Assembly: GCF_017115165.1 (NCBI RefSeq)
Contig: NZ_JABXKF010000032.1
Coordinates: 124,001-188,000, forward strand
Reading direction: 5' to 3'
Length of the DNA stretch: 64,000 nt
Source of the DNA: Nostoc sp. LPT
Lineage (GTDB): Bacteria; Cyanobacteriota; Cyanobacteriia; Cyanobacteriales; Nostocaceae
Shown: piece after piece, positions 9,268-18,611 of the stretch
Numbering within the stretch: the first letter of the stretch is position 1
Layout: each line of letters opens with the position of its first letter
Notes under the pieces: generated by a model
The model's input: only the letters and a program-made list of their open reading frames with translations
The model's database searches: none
What the model was told of the DNA's origin: nothing
Translations under genes and position numbers: made by a program

Positions 9268-10326
9268 GTGACCGAATTTAATTTACAAATCCAAGAAAAT
9301 AGTGATGGCTTCTCTACGAGAGGCTTCGCCAACGCCAACGCCAAGGGCGAACGCTTGTCAACTCCAGATGAGGATGCTTTACTTAGCTTGCTTCCCCTTA
9401 AGAGTACGATACACTGCGTCAACACCAAAGGCGATCGCCTCGACCGTTACCTTTCCCAAGAATTACCTGACTTATCCCGTTCCCGCGTCCAACAGTTAAT
9501 CGAACAGGGTAACGTCCAACTTAACGATCGAGTTTGCACATCTAAGAAGATCAATGTCAAGGTAGGCGATCGCATCACTCTCGAAATACCAGAAGTTCAA
9601 CCTCTAGAATTGCAAGCAGAAGATATCCCCTTAGATATCCTTTACGAAGATGACCAGTTACTTATTCTCAATAAACCCGCAGGCTTAGTTGTCCATCCTG
9701 CACCCGGTCATCCAGATGGCACTTTGGTAAATGCCCTATTAGCTCACTGTCCCGATTTACCAGGAATTGGCGGAGTCCAACGTCCGGGAATCGTCCATCG
9801 ATTGGATAAGGATACAACGGGGGCGATCGCGATCGCTAAAACAGATATTGCCCATCATCATCTACAAGCACAACTGAAAGCAAAAACTGCACGACGAGAA
9901 TACTTAGGTATAGTTTATGGTGCGCCAAAAACTGAAAGTGGCACTATCGACTTGCCCATTGGTCGCCATCCCCAAGACCGCAAGAAAATGGCTGTTATGC
10001 CTGTTGAACAAGGCGGACGAGTCGCCGTCACTCACTGGAAAGTATTAGAACGTCTTGGTAACTTCACCTTAATTCACTTTCAATTAGAAACTGGACGTAC
10101 CCATCAAATTCGCGTCCACAGCAGCAAAATTGGTCATCCCATTGTCGGCGACCCAGTTTATAGTTCTGGCCATTCCGTCGGGGTAAATTTGCCTGGTCAA
10201 GCACTACACGCTTGGCGACTCAAATTGCAGCATCCCTTATCTGAAGAGTTGATTGAGGTGACAGCTACTCCTCCCGCCCACTTTACAAAACTTTTAGAGA
10301 TGCTAAAAAGACGAACTACACTTTAA
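9268..10326 (+). CDS. RluD-family 23S rRNA pseudouridine synthase
   Basis: 352 residues, GTG start. An S4 RNA-binding domain (about 56-105, RLDRYLSQELPDLSRSRVQQL) precedes the RluA/RluD catalytic domain with the signature GIVHRLDKDTTG, in which Asp180 is the catalytic aspartate, and the GRTHQIRVH block. It isomerises specific uridines, probably in 23S rRNA, although the exact site cannot be told from sequence. Residues ~13-33 (GFSTRGFANANAKGERL) are encoded by a dispersed genomic repeat that sits in frame in the N-terminal extension, outside the S4 domain. Close relatives would be expected to lack these residues. Confidence 0.88.
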   Translation: MTEFNLQIQENSDGFSTRGFANANAKGERLSTPDEDALLSLLPLKSTIHCVNTKGDRLDRYLSQELPDLSRSRVQQLIEQGNVQLNDRVCTSKKINVKVGDRITLEIPEVQPLELQAEDIPLDILYEDDQLLILNKPAGLVVHPAPGHPDGTLVNALLAHCPDLPGIGGVQRPGIVHRLDKDTTGAIAIAKTDIAHHHLQAQLKAKTARREYLGIVYGAPKTESGTIDLPIGRHPQDRKKMAVMPVEQGGRVAVTHWKVLERLGNFTLIHFQLETGRTHQIRVHSSKIGHPIVGDPVYSSGHSVGVNLPGQALHAWRLKLQHPLSEELIEVTATPPAHFTKLLEMLKRRTTL

Positions 10327-10404
10327 GCTCATCCACCTCTGAAACACATCGACCATTGACAAAAAACCATGCCCAATGCCCAATGCACAATGCCCATTAA
10401 CAAC

Positions 10405-10491
10405 TAGCGTGCATTAGACATGGGATAGAGTCTGTTTCACTTAGTTATATCTAAATAAAACTCCTACATAACCCAAGACTTATGCACGCTA
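10405..10491. repeat. Inverted repeat between rluD-type gene and cpcG
   Basis: TAGCGTGCATTAGAC at 10405-10419 pairs imperfectly with AAGACTTATGCACGCTA at 10475-10491 over about 15 bases, with a loop of ~55. It lies between two convergent genes and could act as a terminator or be a small mobile repeat. Confidence 0.45.
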
Positions 10492-10537
10492 TAAAGCGAT
10501 CAAATGGATGTACTAGCCAGCCACCGACCAAAAATCC

Positions 10538-11305
10538 TTATTTAATTCCTGACAGTTGCCGATAAGGTACAGACTTTTCGATATCGATGTTGTATGGCGA
10601 GATCCGTTGTGGAGCATTGCCAGTTGCATTGATATTTTGTGCCATACCCAGGAATAGAGATGGATCTCCAGCCTTTGCTTTTTGCTCTTGTGGGAGGAAT
10701 CTGCGTACTTCGACCTGCCAAATGATTTGGGGGAATCCCAGTTTAGCACGGTGGTAATCTTCGTATCGTGGAGATTTGATGTTGAATGGCAACTCACCCT
10801 CAGATTGGGATGGCAGTATCCGACGGCGCTGATAAGGCACTGTGGAGTATCCAAAATTGCTCAGGTACTCTTCAGTGTTGAGCACTTCATCAATAAGGCC
10901 TACAATACCCTTGGTAGCGACTACAATTGACCAGGCGATTTTTTCTCGCTCGTTGTATGGATCGCGTCCTAGAACCCGCTGAATTACTTGCTCAACAAAG
11001 CGATAATTATTGTTGAGGTCGTAGAAGCTTTTCTTAAAGGTATTAGAAAGCACCAACCCACGAATAAAGTCCCGTACTGTAATTTGTCCATTACGGAGTT
11101 GAGACTCTAAATATGTTTCGCGATCGGCAGCAAAAGCATAAAAGAAAATTTGACGATATGCTGCTTCGATCAAATCACCTAAATCTGACGGAGAAAGTAT
11201 ATTGTCTGTAGAAAAAATCCTGGGCTGTTCATCACCCGGTACTTCATAAGCAGCTACACGCTGATTTTGACTTGAAGGGTCATATTCTAACAGAGGAATT
11301 GCCAC
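10538..11305 (-). CDS. cpcG: Phycobilisome rod-core linker CpcG
   Basis: 255 residues. The N-terminal ~150 residues are a phycobilisome linker domain (PF00427 type: [44 protein letters not shown]). The basic C-terminal tail ([11 protein letters not shown]) is the part that in CpcG contacts the allophycocyanin core. It attaches phycocyanin rods to the core at the thylakoid surface. MAIPLLEY at the N-terminus is typical of CpcG. Organisms with several cpcG copies use them for different rod compositions. Its position beside the phycoerythrin genes suggests, but does not prove, a phycoerythrin-type rod. Confidence 0.92.
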   Translation of the reverse strand: MAIPLLEYDPSSQNQRVAAYEVPGDEQPRIFSTDNILSPSDLGDLIEAAYRQIFFYAFAADRETYLESQLRNGQITVRDFIRGLVLSNTFKKSFYDLNNNYRFVEQVIQRVLGRDPYNEREKIAWSIVVATKGIVGLIDEVLNTEEYLSNFGYSTVPYQRRRILPSQSEGELPFNIKSPRYEDYHRAKLGFPQIIWQVEVRRFLPQEQKAKAGDPSLFLGMAQNINATGNAPQRISPYNIDIEKSVPYRQLSGIK

Positions 11306-11806
11306 TCTAAAGCCTCCATGTTCTTAATTAAAGTTAACAACTTTTAATCACATATTAAGGGAGTAGTTGTATCAGAACCTCAGATTCTGATAAAATTTCA
11401 CGAAACTTAACTAAGGGGAATTTAAGTATTCCTAGGATAAAAGATTAGCCTGCTGGATTCAACCCATAGCTAATCAATAAATAGGGAGTTGAGCTTCTAG
11501 GTTAATGACTACGTAAATGACTAAAAAATTTTATTCACATATTTTAGATTAGGAGATTCAGTTTCACCTTTTTGAACCGAAGTAATAATTTTTAACATTT
11601 AGCAAAAGAAATTAATGGGGCATGGGGCAAAACAGTTCCTCTTTTCCCAGTCCTGAGTAAAGAAGCGAGATTTCCAACTCAGCACGGGCTAAACGCCCCG
11701 CTTCCGCTAACATGACTGGGCACTCTTAAGGGGCATGGAGAAGAGACAAGGGAGTGTTCAATAATTCCCCCTCATCTCCCCCTGCTCCCCTGCCTCCCTC
11801 AGCGAC
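11306..11806. other. Spacer upstream of cpcG
   Basis: About 500 bases with no gene. The first 150-200 bases next to cpcG are AT-rich and should hold its promoter. Around 11620-11730 there is dispersed repeat text (GGGCTAAACGCCCCGCTTCC, a short hairpin) shared with other intergenic regions of such genomes. Confidence 0.6.
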
Positions 11807-12349
11807 TCAGTGACCTATCCAAAATTCCAGGGGATCTATAGTTGATTTACAGTGAGGCCAGCTACGCAAAGTTACTTCCATTCCTGTCTCCCAGTAGGGT
11901 GGTTCTAATCCCAGCCCTAAGCATAAATGAGATAAGATGCTAGCAAACTGCTCATTGTGACCAAACTCTCCTACATGGGCATGGGCGTATTCATGGACGA
12001 CTACACCAAACCAATCTCTAGGTGCAACTCGACCAACATCTACCAAAATAGTGATTGGGTTTGTGAGAATGTTGCATAGCCCATCTATGCCGAAAGATTG
12101 AGCTATGGGAACTGCAAAAATTTGGATTTGGCGACGCTCTTGGGGATGAAAACACTGATGACAAACTTGTAGATAGGCATTGATCTGAGCGTTTACGGCG
12201 TTAATATTTTCGCCGATCCAAGTGCAAATGGGGATGCGATCGCGCTTGTTTTCAAACACATTCACCATACCCGGTTCTAGGGCAAGTCCCTGTACTAGAC
12301 GCAGATAATCTTGCCCACGAGTAAAAGCATCGCTCTGCTTAAGAATCAT
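11807..12349 (-). CDS. Putative zinc metalloprotease-like protein of the phycoerythrin region
   Basis: 180 residues, no signal peptide. H119-E-Y-A-H123 is a clear HExxH zinc-protease motif, with a further His131 in GEFGHNEQF as a possible third ligand. Its ATG immediately follows the TGA of the upstream bilin-lyase gene (no spacer), so the two are almost certainly co-transcribed and translationally coupled. I do not recognise a named family. The context suggests action on phycobiliproteins or linkers. It could also be a non-catalytic relative, so protease activity is an inference from one motif. Confidence 0.8.
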   Translation of the reverse strand: MILKQSDAFTRGQDYLRLVQGLALEPGMVNVFENKRDRIPICTWIGENINAVNAQINAYLQVCHQCFHPQERRQIQIFAVPIAQSFGIDGLCNILTNPITILVDVGRVAPRDWFGVVVHEYAHAHVGEFGHNEQFASILSHLCLGLGLEPPYWETGMEVTLRSWPHCKSTIDPLEFWIGH

Positions 12350-12970
12350 TCACCAGCCCAAAACTGAATAAAACTGTCTTTTTTCTAAAACATCCGCTCC
12401 TTGTCTTTCTGTTACTTCTTCTGTGCTGGAAGCCTCAACAGAGGTTTCGATGCGGCTTTCAGTACAAAACGATGCGGTGCTAAAGCCGCCAAACCGTTTG
12501 ACTGTACTGGTTCGTAGTCGCATATTTGGGCTGGCGAACCAGAATCGCTCAATGGAACTCATTGTTTCATATTCAGTTGTCAACACTAGTCCATCTTCAT
12601 CATCCATGTGAAAAAGACCGACTACAGGGACAATTTCGGCGTAACCTCTTTCGCGGAGTAATTTGCCTTGCCTTGAATTATCGCCATCAGGCACGATCGC
12701 AAATATGGTTTTCCCCTGATGATTCTCCTCATCCTCTCGATCCCAAGCCATTGTCCCTAGCCAACGCACACGCGAGCCACCGACTGAAAGGCTGGGGTCA
12801 ATCTCATGATATCGGCACAGTTCGATGATTTCTGGATGATTGGCATCCAGAGTTTCTACCTGTATATCCGATTCTCCCGTCTCTGAGCGCTTGAACGCCA
12901 GATGATGAGTTGCACGTTGCGATCGCCACTTACCAGCACTTAGCTGAAAAAATTCCATTGCGTCTATCAA
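12350..12970 (-). CDS. S-type phycobiliprotein bilin lyase (CpcS/CpeS family)
   Basis: 206 residues of the S/U-type lyase family, a lipocalin-like fold that attaches bilins to the Cys-82-equivalent position of phycobiliproteins. Seen: EFFQLSAGKWRSQRATHHL near the N-terminus, VPVVGLFHMDDEDGLVL, ERFWFASPNMRLRTS and VKRFGGFSTASFC. The start was taken as TTG at 12970 because AGGAG lies 8 bases upstream of it; the first ATG (12958) would be 20 bases away. Neighbouring cpeBA suggests a phycoerythrobilin substrate (CpeS-like), but phycocyanobilin-specific CpcS proteins look alike. The downstream metalloprotease-like gene abuts its stop. Confidence 0.85.
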   Translation of the reverse strand: MIDAMEFFQLSAGKWRSQRATHHLAFKRSETGESDIQVETLDANHPEIIELCRYHEIDPSLSVGGSRVRWLGTMAWDREDEENHQGKTIFAIVPDGDNSRQGKLLRERGYAEIVPVVGLFHMDDEDGLVLTTEYETMSSIERFWFASPNMRLRTSTVKRFGGFSTASFCTESRIETSVEASSTEEVTERQGADVLEKRQFYSVLGW

Positions 12971-13263
12971 TCTTCTGACTCCTACTTATTACTCCTGCGG
13001 ATGATGTTTACCTTGTTCTTTGTTTTTAGAGTAGTTGTGTATATAAACATTCTAAACATTACAGCCATTAGTAGTCAGCTTCAATAAACACCCTAGAAAG
13101 GGAGAGAGAGACATGTTGTCATCTGATTGTAAACTTTTATGAGTGTGATTTATTATCGCTTGACAATGTAGACATTTTAATATCCAAGTGCTAAACTAGT
13201 AGAAAGCGATCGTCTTCTACAACAACAAATACCCTTCGATTCAATCAATCACAGGAGTGAATG

Positions 13264-13431
13264 ATGGACTTTCCAGTCGAATTAACCTTAGAACAACAGT
13301 TTCGCTTACAAAATTTGAAAGACCAGGTAAAAAATTTGAGTCAACAAGAAGCTCAAGAATTTTTACTAGAAGTTTTACGGCAAATGATGGTGAAAGATAA
13401 TTTGGTTAAACATCTGCTAAAACAAGCTTGA
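13264..13431 (+). CDS. nblA: NblA phycobilisome degradation adaptor
   Basis: A 55-residue protein, the usual NblA length. It begins MDFPVELTLEQQFRLQ and continues with KDQVKNLSQQEAQEFL and LLEVLRQMMVKDNLVKHLL, the two-helix NblA pattern. NblA binds phycobiliproteins and targets the phycobilisome to the Clp protease during nutrient stress. Two ATGs are adjacent (13261 and 13264). AGGAG at 13253-13257 is only 3 bases from the first but 6 from the second, so 13264 is preferred. It is followed by a strong hairpin terminator and lies 370 bases upstream of cpeB, linking synthesis and breakdown genes. Confidence 0.88.
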   Translation: MDFPVELTLEQQFRLQNLKDQVKNLSQQEAQEFLLEVLRQMMVKDNLVKHLLKQA

Positions 13432-14360
<929 letters not shown>

Positions 14361-14432
14361 TCGCTAACAGCTAAAGCCTATTAGTCAAGCCAACTGAAAT
14401 TAAAACTCGATCAAATCTAATCTGGAGTATAA

Positions 14433-14933
<501 letters not shown>

Positions 14934-14983
14934 TCATAAGGATTGACTAGACGTAGACGAGCGATCGTCATACTCTAAAACTC

Positions 14984-15042
14984 AGGGACTCTCAGTCTGT
15001 TGCTTTGCCTGTATCAGGTTGAGTGATTGACCAAGAGTCCCT
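14984..15042 (+). terminator. Hairpin after cpeA
   Basis: AGGGACTCT (14984-14992) pairs perfectly with AGAGTCCCT (15034-15042); the loop is 41 bases and the downstream sequence AAGTTATTATTAATT is only weakly T-rich. It may end or attenuate the cpeBA transcript before the CpeZ-type gene. Confidence 0.5.
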
Positions 15043-15106
15043 AAGTTATTATTAATTCGTAATTAATGATTGAACTTGGGGGATTTAAACAGGGAAATTT
15101 TCTTTT

Positions 15107-15712
15107 ATGACAATAGATTCTCTCTTTGCACAGTTAAAACACCCCAACCCCAATTTGCGGGAACGAGCCATCTGGGAATTGGCTGATGTCCGTGATGAAA
15201 ATACCATTCCTCGGCTGATGGGTATTTTAGATGAAGAAGATGTCACTTATCGTCGAGCTGCGGTAAAAGCACTGGGTGCTATTGGTATAGACGCTGTACC
15301 GCTACTGGTAGAGTCATTAGTAAATAGTGATAATGCGACCATTCGGGGTAGTTGTGCTAAAGCTCTAGCACAGGTTGCTGCTAATCATCCCGATGTTCCC
15401 TTCCCAAATGAGGGCTTACAAGGATTGCAAACAGCGCTCAATGACCCAAATCCCGTTGTTTATATTGCATCGGTAATGGCATTAGGTGAGATTGGTTCTC
15501 CTGCCTTTGAGATTTTGACAGAAGCTTTGAAAACAATAGATAATGTTGCGGTGGCTGTGGCGATTGTCAATGCACTCGGTTCGATGGGCGATATCCGAGG
15601 GGTGGAAGTACTAACGGCATTGACAAAGGATGAATCTGTCGATCCCTATATTCGAGAGTCAGCAGTGAGTGCTTTGCCCCGATTAGATCAAGTGATTAAA
15701 TATAACAGATAG
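15107..15712 (+). CDS. cpeZ: CpeZ-type HEAT-repeat chaperone for phycoerythrin
   Basis: 201 residues of HEAT repeats of the E/Z lyase superfamily (RERAIWELADVRDENTIPRL, RAAVKALGAIG, VVYIASVMALGEIGS). The length (~205) and position downstream of cpeBA fit CpeZ, which in other cyanobacteria acts as a chaperone-like partner for CpeY and CpeF during phycoerythrobilin attachment. The assignment rests on length and context; other short E/Z-type proteins cannot be excluded. It starts 173 bases after cpeA, behind a hairpin, so it may be expressed by readthrough. Confidence 0.75.
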   Translation: MTIDSLFAQLKHPNPNLRERAIWELADVRDENTIPRLMGILDEEDVTYRRAAVKALGAIGIDAVPLLVESLVNSDNATIRGSCAKALAQVAANHPDVPFPNEGLQGLQTALNDPNPVVYIASVMALGEIGSPAFEILTEALKTIDNVAVAVAIVNALGSMGDIRGVEVLTALTKDESVDPYIRESAVSALPRLDQVIKYNR

Positions 15713-15762
15713 TAGCGATCGCTCTTACAACTACTTTTATCAATCCTAATAAGGCGGATACA

Positions 15763-16084
15763 TTAGATGAACAAACTGGGTTTCACCTTGAAATAATTTC
15801 CAAGTGCCTTAGCTTGTGCCTTACTAATCGACCGCTTACCGTTCACAACCTCAGACACCACGCCGCTCGACCCGAGAATTTCATGCGGTGCAGATTCAAT
15901 CCATTGGATAGTTCAGTGCCTCATACGCTTCAATCAGGGTTACTATCAGCTTATGCAGAGCTTGCTTTTCTGGAGTCCGGTTTTTGCAAAATGTTAGGCG
16001 CTCTGCAATTGCTAGGGCGCAATCATACTCTTCTTCCGTCTCAATCACCTTGGTAGTGTAAATCGTCCATCGCCTTATTCCCAA
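15763..16084 (-). pseudogene. Broken HigA-like antitoxin
   Basis: Residues from TKVIETEEEYDCALAIAERL to LIEAYEALNYPMD match the N-terminal part of HigA-type antitoxins of cyanobacteria. The frame then ends at a TGA near 15895. In another frame the C-terminal helix-turn-helix continues: APHEILGSSGVVSEVVNGKR, then SISKAQAKALGNYFKVKPSLFI, stopping at 15763-15765. A stretch of roughly 15-20 residues expected between the halves is missing. So a deletion plus a frameshift has broken the gene. No HigB toxin is adjacent. The 5' end overlaps the CpeF stop by 10 bases. Confidence 0.7.
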
Positions 16085-16983
16085 GTTTCTTCCTCTAACT
16101 GCCTCTCAATTTGAGAAATCGCCAACTTAATCACTGCCTGAACCCCCGCTTCTTCTTCCTCAGTTAATGCGGCTTGCAGGGGTTCTAAAGCAGCACCATC
16201 GCCAATCTTCATCAATGCCAAAGCCGCTGCTTTTCGAGTTTCCCAATCGGGATGATGCAGTAACTCAACGAGGTTAGGAGTTGCCGATCTATAGGTGAGA
16301 CTGCCCAGAGCTGCTGCTGCTTCACACCGGACAATTTCAGATGGATCGTTGAGGGCGTTAATTAAAATATTAAACGCTCCTTCTTGAGTGCCTTCTTGAG
16401 CAATTTTAGCGATCGCACCCACCACAGCAGCCCGAACTTCAGCCGAGTCGGAGTTAATCTCTCGATATAAATGCTCCTTCGCTTCTGCCCCAATAAATCC
16501 CAACGCCCATACAGCATGACCTTTGGCACTTTCTGGATACTCAGTTGACGCTAAGATTTTCAGCAATGCTGGTACAGCTGCCTCACCTATTTTGGCAAGC
16601 CCCCCCACCGACGAGGTTTTGACCACCATATCTTCATCATTTAACAGGGCATTGACCAAAGTGGGAATTGCGATCGGGTCAGCGATCAGTGTCAGAGTTT
16701 TAGCGCTGGCTCTGCGTACAACTGGGTTTGGATGATTTGCCACAGCTTCCATTAATAAAGGGGTTGCTGGTTTGCCGATTTTACCCAAAGCCTCTGCAAA
16801 ACTCAACCTAACCATGCCTCGTGAGTCTCCCATACTCTCAACCATCCGCTTTAGTAGCTCTTGTTCATCCGAGTTGAAGGTGTTTAAGCTTAATTGCTCG
16901 CTCACTACTGCAAATAAAGCATCAGTTTCTGTATGGGACAGATTCGTTAAATCTGTCCCGGATTGAGTTTCGGAGTTGAGCAT
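16075..16983 (-). CDS. cpeF: CpeF-type phycoerythrobilin lyase (HEAT repeats)
   Basis: 302 residues built of HEAT repeats (VRLSFAEALGKIGKPATPLL, VVRRASAKTLTLIAD, VRAAVVGAIAKIA, IVRCEAAAALGSLTY, ETRKAAALALMKIGDG). This is the E/Z lyase superfamily. Length and context fit CpeF (MpeV-related), which attaches phycoerythrobilin in double linkage to the Cys48/Cys59-equivalent pair of CpeB, here Cys51/Cys62. It is transcribed opposite to cpeBA and follows a small gene by 32 bases. MpeU/MpeV-like relatives are the main alternative. Confidence 0.75.
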   Translation of the reverse strand: MLNSETQSGTDLTNLSHTETDALFAVVSEQLSLNTFNSDEQELLKRMVESMGDSRGMVRLSFAEALGKIGKPATPLLMEAVANHPNPVVRRASAKTLTLIADPIAIPTLVNALLNDEDMVVKTSSVGGLAKIGEAAVPALLKILASTEYPESAKGHAVWALGFIGAEAKEHLYREINSDSAEVRAAVVGAIAKIAQEGTQEGAFNILINALNDPSEIVRCEAAAALGSLTYRSATPNLVELLHHPDWETRKAAALALMKIGDGAALEPLQAALTEEEEAGVQAVIKLAISQIERQLEEETWE

Positions 16984-17015
16984 ATAACTTCTAGCTAAAT
17001 TATCAAGGCGAATAA

Positions 17016-17255
17016 CTAGTTGCTGACATTTAGGGCAGCCTGTTGATTACGGAGTTCCTGGAGGGCAGAATCAATCTTGGCAAGCTCAGGCTCCAGTTTT
17101 GCCATAACGCTTACTCTCATCAACTTAGCCCGTTTTGCCGTTTCCGTAGTTTCTTTAACTAGACGTTCTCGATATTGCTCAAGTTCTGCAATCACTTCTG
17201 CTACATCTTGAGCGGTTACGTTATTGGTTGTTGTTAGTTCTGAGATTTCATCCAT
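17016..17255 (-). CDS. Small coiled-coil protein preceding cpeF
   Basis: 79 residues, acidic and helical: VTAQDVAEVIAELEQYRERLV, then KETTETAKRAKLMRVSV and LAKIDSALQELRNQQ, predicting a helical hairpin. It ends 32 bases before the CpeF start on the same strand, so the two are probably an operon. I do not recognise it. It may be a small partner of the lyase, but that is only from position. Confidence 0.7.
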   Translation of the reverse strand: MDEISELTTTNNVTAQDVAEVIAELEQYRERLVKETTETAKRAKLMRVSVMAKLEPELAKIDSALQELRNQQAALNVSN

Positions 17256-17603
17256 AACTTTTGTTTCCTAAATGTGTGTTTATTATGAATCACGTGTACT
17301 CAGTGTTCGACTATCGTTTGTATTTGGTTACTCGCTAAAAACCAGCACTTAGCTGTTACATAAAATGGAACAATTGACAAGAGGCAACTAAACTAATAAC
17401 TGACAAATGCATATATTCCGATCTTCTCAGATTGCGTTACCACTGGTAAAGCTTTTTGATGGAAATCTTCAAAAGTCGAACTCAACTACAGTCTTAGATC
17501 CAAGTTATGATAAGTCTTTTAGGTTTTTTTGACTAGAAAGTGCGACACCGAACAGCCCTTCGTAGACATTGCACAGCATGGTCTAGCACTGTGCAAAAAC
17601 TGC
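17256..17603. other. Spacer between two minus-strand genes
   Basis: About 350 bases, AT-rich, without an ORF of note. It should contain the promoter of the 79-residue gene and the end of the DUF1838-like transcript (17604-18404 gene). I see no clear terminator or repeat. Confidence 0.5.
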
Positions 17604-18404
17604 TCAAGAAGTTTCCTTTAGTGGAAAAATATCTCCCCGTAAGTAGGACTCAAAGTTTTTCTTAAAGTATTGAATGCTCGTCACATTCGGTTCATCACTT
17701 TCCATTGGCGTGAATTCATAAATTGGTACTTTTTCCCTTACTAGCTTGACCAAGCTAGGATGAAGCTGCTCAAAAGAATCTACTCTAAATATTGTGGTTT
17801 CAAATCTTAATTTAGCTGGATGAGCATATCCTAACTTCATCCAGGGCAACCAAGGACAGTCCCTTGCCCACTTAGCAGGAGGGACATCAATTGCATCGGG
17901 TCGGCAAGTATTTGATATAAAGTACTCAACTCCCTTAAACTTTTCTCCAGGGCAATAGTCTGAATATTTACTATCTCCTGCTAAGGGATGCGGGTATTCT
18001 AAAGGAATTTCCATGACAGAAGTAATATATCCGCTGCCTTTGGGTATAACAGATTTCTTTGGTTTGACTGAACCTTGGACAATGCGGTTAGCAATGTGTA
18101 CTACTGGTACTGGTTGACTTGTGGTTGGTGACTTCCAAAAATGGAGAATCTCTTGAGTATCCGGGTCACAAAATAAACCCAACTCTCTATTGATGCGATA
18201 CCCGACTTCGCCGTACTCAGGATCGGGCTTGATAAATACTTTGGTAGCATTCATCCCAATAATAGAGAACAATTTCTCCTTTGGTTTTTTTGAGTTTTCT
18301 TGCCAATAAATTTCCCCAGACCAGTTGTAATAAAGCTGTAACCCATGATTTTTTCTGTAAAAATCGAGGTTATTAAATTCGTAGTCATCTAAATAATCAC
18401 TCAT
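17604..18404 (-). CDS. Conserved hypothetical, tentatively DUF1838-like
   Basis: 266 residues from ATG 18404 (MSDYLDDYEFNNLDFYRK). A longer frame to 18476 is rejected because its first 24 codons are the dispersed repeat CCCAATGCCCTATGCCC. It contains LYYNWSGEIYW, VGYRINRELGLFCDPDTQEIL and several conserved Trp/Pro motifs (RDCPWLPWMKLGYAHPAKL). No signal peptide or membrane segment. I tentatively place it with DUF1838, a family of unknown function found in cyanobacteria. It stands between cpeF and cpeY, which suggests a role in phycoerythrin or light response. Confidence 0.6.
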   Translation of the reverse strand: MSDYLDDYEFNNLDFYRKNHGLQLYYNWSGEIYWQENSKKPKEKLFSIIGMNATKVFIKPDPEYGEVGYRINRELGLFCDPDTQEILHFWKSPTTSQPVPVVHIANRIVQGSVKPKKSVIPKGSGYITSVMEIPLEYPHPLAGDSKYSDYCPGEKFKGVEYFISNTCRPDAIDVPPAKWARDCPWLPWMKLGYAHPAKLRFETTIFRVDSFEQLHPSLVKLVREKVPIYEFTPMESDEPNVTSIQYFKKNFESYLRGDIFPLKETS

Positions 18405-18417
18405 ATCTATTTTCGAT

Positions 18418-18600
18418 TGGGCATAGGGCATAGGGCATTGGGCATTGGGAAAGAGGAGGCAGGAGGCACGAGGCACGAGGCAGAAGTTCTTTAATTTTGA
18501 ATTTTGAATTTTGAATTTTGAATTGATTTCTCCCTCATCTCCCCTGTCCCCACTCCCTAGTACGATAGTAAAGGTGACATCTAAAATTATCCAAGAGACA
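18418..18600. repeat. Low-complexity dispersed repeats upstream of cpeY
   Basis: GGGCATAGGGCATAGGGCATTGGGCATTGGG-type text (split: ATAGGGCATAGGGCATTGGG) at 18418-18450, followed by AGGAGGCACGAGGCACGAGG and a TTTTGAATTTTGAATT run (18490-18522). These are typical filler repeats of Nostocales spacers. Confidence 0.7.
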
Positions 18601-18611
18601 TTTATAGATCA

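Noticed and set aside
15814..16056. 80-codon plus-strand frame
   Set aside because: It is antisense to the HigA-like relic, which has recognisable sequence.
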